NCBI RefSeq assembly: GCF_018070025.1
Contig: NZ_JAGPYQ010000001.1
Location: 2,666,001 to 2,730,000, forward strand
Direction: 5' to 3'
Source of the DNA: Streptomyces liliiviolaceus
Lineage (GTDB): Bacteria; Actinomycetota; Actinomycetes; Streptomycetales; Streptomycetaceae
Length of the DNA: 64,000 bases
Below the pieces are notes generated by a model. The model had not been told where the DNA came from, searched no databases, and saw nothing but the letters and a program-made list of their open reading frames with translations. The translations under genes were made by a program, and so were the position numbers. Of this stretch, positions 62,323-64,000 are shown one piece after another (position 1 is the first letter of the stretch; every line of letters starts with the position of its first letter).

Positions 62323-63162
62323 ATGCGTGCTCTGCCCGCGCGGCGAATCGCGACCTCCGCACTCTGCGCCACCTTCCTGCTGGGGATCGCCGGACCCGCC
62401 GCCGTGGCCGCCGACCACGACCCGGCGCACGGCGCCCGCGCCGCGGCCGCCCCCGTCGCGGCGCTGCCCGCGACAGCGGTCCGGGCACCGGTGCCCGAGG
62501 CGGACACCCTGCTGGCACAGTCCGCCGGCCTCGCCGATGTCGCCGGAGTGCTGAAGCCGGTCACCGACCTCCTCACCGCCGCGCTCAAGGCCGACGGCGG
62601 GAAGCTGCCCGCCGCCGACGCCGCGAAGCTCGGCGACGCGGTGAAGGAGGCCGTCGCCAAGGTCACGGCGTCGGCACCGGCCGCTCCGCAGACCCCGCCG
62701 GCGAAGACACCGGCCGAGCCGCAGACGCCGACCGTTCCGAAGACACCGACCGAGCCGCAGACGCCGACTGTTCCGAAGACGCCGACCGTTCCGAAGACGC
62801 CGGCGGAGGGGAACTCACCCGCCGATCCCGAGATCCCGGTCGCTCCGCCGGCGATCCTGCCGGCGCTTCCCGGTGCCCCCGCGCTCCCTGCGCTTCCCGC
62901 GCGGGACGCGTCCGGCCGCGTGGCCGCGCCCGACCTCAGGGCCGACGCGCTCAAGGCCCTCCAGAGCTCGGTCGACTCCCTGGTCGAGGCGGCGGTCGCG
63001 GGAGACTCCGCAGCTGTGGGGACGGCCGCGAAGCAGACCGTGAGCGGCATGGTCGACTTCGTCGCCGCGGTGGCGGTGGGCGGCGCCCTGCCCGCACCGA
63101 ACCTGCCGGGGCTGCCCAAGCTGCCGACGACCACGGCCGCACAGTCGGGGAGCGGTCGCTGA
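62323..63162 (+). CDS. Secreted protein with PKTPT repeats, function unknown
   Basis: 279 residues. Signal peptide (about 10-30, ending AAVAADHD). The first domain (about 60-115) is an alanine-rich helical stretch (SAGLADVAGVLKPVTDLLTA). Residues about 122-170 are a Pro/Thr linker built of repeated TVPKTPTEPQTP-like units. A second Ala-rich helix region (LKALQSSVDSLVEAAVAGDS) resembles the first, so the protein may be two related helical units joined by a wall-spanning linker. AAAGGA precedes the ATG. No anchor signal; not recognised as a known family. Confidence 0.75.
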   Translation: MRALPARRIATSALCATFLLGIAGPAAVAADHDPAHGARAAAAPVAALPATAVRAPVPEADTLLAQSAGLADVAGVLKPVTDLLTAALKADGGKLPAADAAKLGDAVKEAVAKVTASAPAAPQTPPAKTPAEPQTPTVPKTPTEPQTPTVPKTPTVPKTPAEGNSPADPEIPVAPPAILPALPGAPALPALPARDASGRVAAPDLRADALKALQSSVDSLVEAAVAGDSAAVGTAAKQTVSGMVDFVAAVAVGGALPAPNLPGLPKLPTTTAAQSGSGR

Positions 63163-63183
63163 GGCGAAGCAGCCACCGCCCCG

Positions 63184-63222
63184 GCCGTCGGGCCGGCCCG
63201 TCACCCGGGCCGGCCCGACGGC
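63184..63222 (+). terminator. Strong hairpin after the PKTPT protein
   Basis: Perfect 17-bp arms (63184-63200 and 63206-63222; core GGGCCGGCCCG) with loop TCACC, 21 nt after the stop. Confidence 0.85.
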
Positions 63223-63416
63223 TGTTCCACCTGTGTTTGCACAATCTTTCAGGGTTCTCATATGAGGGATCCCATTTGGTGATGAAACACAGCCTTCAAT
63301 CGGGTGGGTTCCAGGAATTTTCAGCGTTCGGGGTTTCCGCCCGGACGAGGGGTCGTTGGGCAGCGAGCAGTGCGAGAGCAGGCATGCACGGTGCCTGAAC
63401 ACCGAGAATTCCCTCT

Positions 63417-63432
63417 GGTGACGCGAGTCACC
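63417..63432 (+). promoter_or_regulatory. Palindrome just upstream of the last small gene
   Basis: GGTGACGCGAGTCACC has perfect 6-bp arms around GCGA and ends 5 nt before the AAAGGA ribosome binding site of the gene at 63448. As RNA it would form a small hairpin that could limit ribosome access; as DNA it could be an operator. Confidence 0.5.
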
Positions 63433-63447
63433 GATGAAAGGAACACG

Positions 63448-63744
63448 ATGAAGTCCCTGAAGGCCGCCGCTGTCGTTGCCGGGTCCATGGCCATCGCTGG
63501 TGTGGCCGCGCCCGCCTTTGCCGCCGACCTCACGCCTCCCACGAGCCTCAACGGCGGCCTCAACTCGGCTCTCACCCAGCTCACCACCCAGCCGGTGGAC
63601 GCCATGCCCCTGCAGTCGCAGTCGAGGGCACTCGACACGGAGAACCAGGACTCCGCGCTCAGCACCCTCAACGACGCGACGGACGCCCTGAACTCGGCGG
63701 GCGGACCCACGGGTCTCCTGGGCGGGCTGCCCCTCCAGAAGTGA
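63448..63744 (+). CDS. Small secreted protein, function unknown
   Basis: 98 residues. Signal peptide MKSLKAAAVVAGSMAIAGVA, then APAFA before ADLTPP. The mature 73 residues are Gln/Leu/Asn/Thr-rich (LNGGLNSALTQLTTQPVDAM, then DSALSTLNDATDALNSAGGP) without Cys. The signal peptide resembles those of rodlins and short chaplins, and the gene lies at the edge of the surface island, so a coat role is possible. AAAGGA precedes the ATG. Not a recognised family. Confidence 0.75.
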   Translation: MKSLKAAAVVAGSMAIAGVAAPAFAADLTPPTSLNGGLNSALTQLTTQPVDAMPLQSQSRALDTENQDSALSTLNDATDALNSAGGPTGLLGGLPLQK

Positions 63745-63826
63745 CGCGGGGCCGTACGGAAGCGACGCGGAGTCCGTTGAGGACGGGAAGCGACGCGGAA
63801 TCCGTACGGGAGTGGAAGTGACGCGG
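63738..63826 (+). repeat. Four copies of GAAGYGACGCGG spanning the stop codon of the last gene
   Basis: GAAGYGACGCGG starts at 63738, 63759, 63787 and 63815. The first contains the last Lys codon and stop (AAG TGA). Spacings are 21, 28 and 28 bp. The rest of the window to 64000 shows no gene. Confidence 0.6.
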
Positions 63827-64000
63827 GGCCGGTTGCGCATCAGCGCGGACCGGCCCTTCGCGCAGGGCCTCCCGCCCCACCCCCACCGTCCCCGCCCATT
63901 CGCCGCGCTTACGGCTGTTCCTTTCCGGTGTCCGAACTGTTTCCCTCTTCCCACCCGTTCGACCCCGTCCCTCGTTCGTGTGGAGACCTTCAAGGAAATC

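Noticed and set aside
63223..63447. Riboswitch (for example c-di-AMP type) before the last small secreted gene
   Set aside because: The leader is long and partly AT-rich, but I could not match the conserved core of any riboswitch; only a 6-bp-arm palindrome is clear.

Overview
The window is very GC-rich DNA with strong third-position G/C bias, frequent GTG starts and many 4-bp ATGA/GTGA gene overlaps. Together with rodlin genes, short and long chaplin genes, and a perfect CsoR-type copper operator, this points firmly to a Streptomyces chromosome. No rRNA, tRNA, CRISPR array, integrase or transposase was seen.

Left part (1-23 kb). A ribose uptake operon on the minus strand runs LacI regulator, rbsA, an rbsC-rbsB fusion and rbsK, with rbsK cut by the window edge. 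Two LacI-type operator copies lie upstream. Next come an XRE-ImmA/IrrE protein overlapping a PIN-like gene (toxin-antitoxin-like, with a palindrome before it), a secreted RTX-repeat protein, an AraC regulator and cupin with a truncated quinone oxidoreductase remnant, a DUF574-type methyltransferase, recD2 and citrate synthase. Then follow copper genes copA and copZ with a CsoR box shared with a zinc alcohol dehydrogenase, a small HTH protein, a TetR/SDR/alcohol dehydrogenase group, and a TetR plus Imm5-like gene divergent from a second SDR.

Middle part (24-43 kb). A Tat-exported GH43-type protein is followed by a triple GC-rich repeat. An inositol catabolic set (iolC, iolD, mmsA) comes next, then an APC amino-acid permease behind a near-perfect 29-bp palindrome. 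After that are a secreted S15-type hydrolase fused to an ABC ATPase with its permease, a vWA lipoprotein, a 450-bp array of 73/74-bp repeats, a GT-C membrane protein and an acyl-CoA ligase.

Right part (43-64 kb). This is a continuous cell-surface island. Three rodlin genes, a short chaplin and a long sortase-anchored chaplin come first. A flavoprotein/ATP-grasp pair and a secreted GH26-type hydrolase follow. Next is an eight-gene, translationally coupled exopolysaccharide operon: sugar-phosphate transferase, two glycosyltransferases, MOP flippase, O-antigen ligase-like polymerase, Wzz-like protein, deacetylase and FemAB/GNAT-like acyltransferase, with a secreted DUF3344-like gene just upstream. 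A second short chaplin and two small secreted proteins close the island. The rodlin genes and the second chaplin carry sequences resembling sigma-BldN promoters. I infer that a glycan is made and exported from the same locus as the hydrophobic fibril proteins; this is the most interesting feature of the window.
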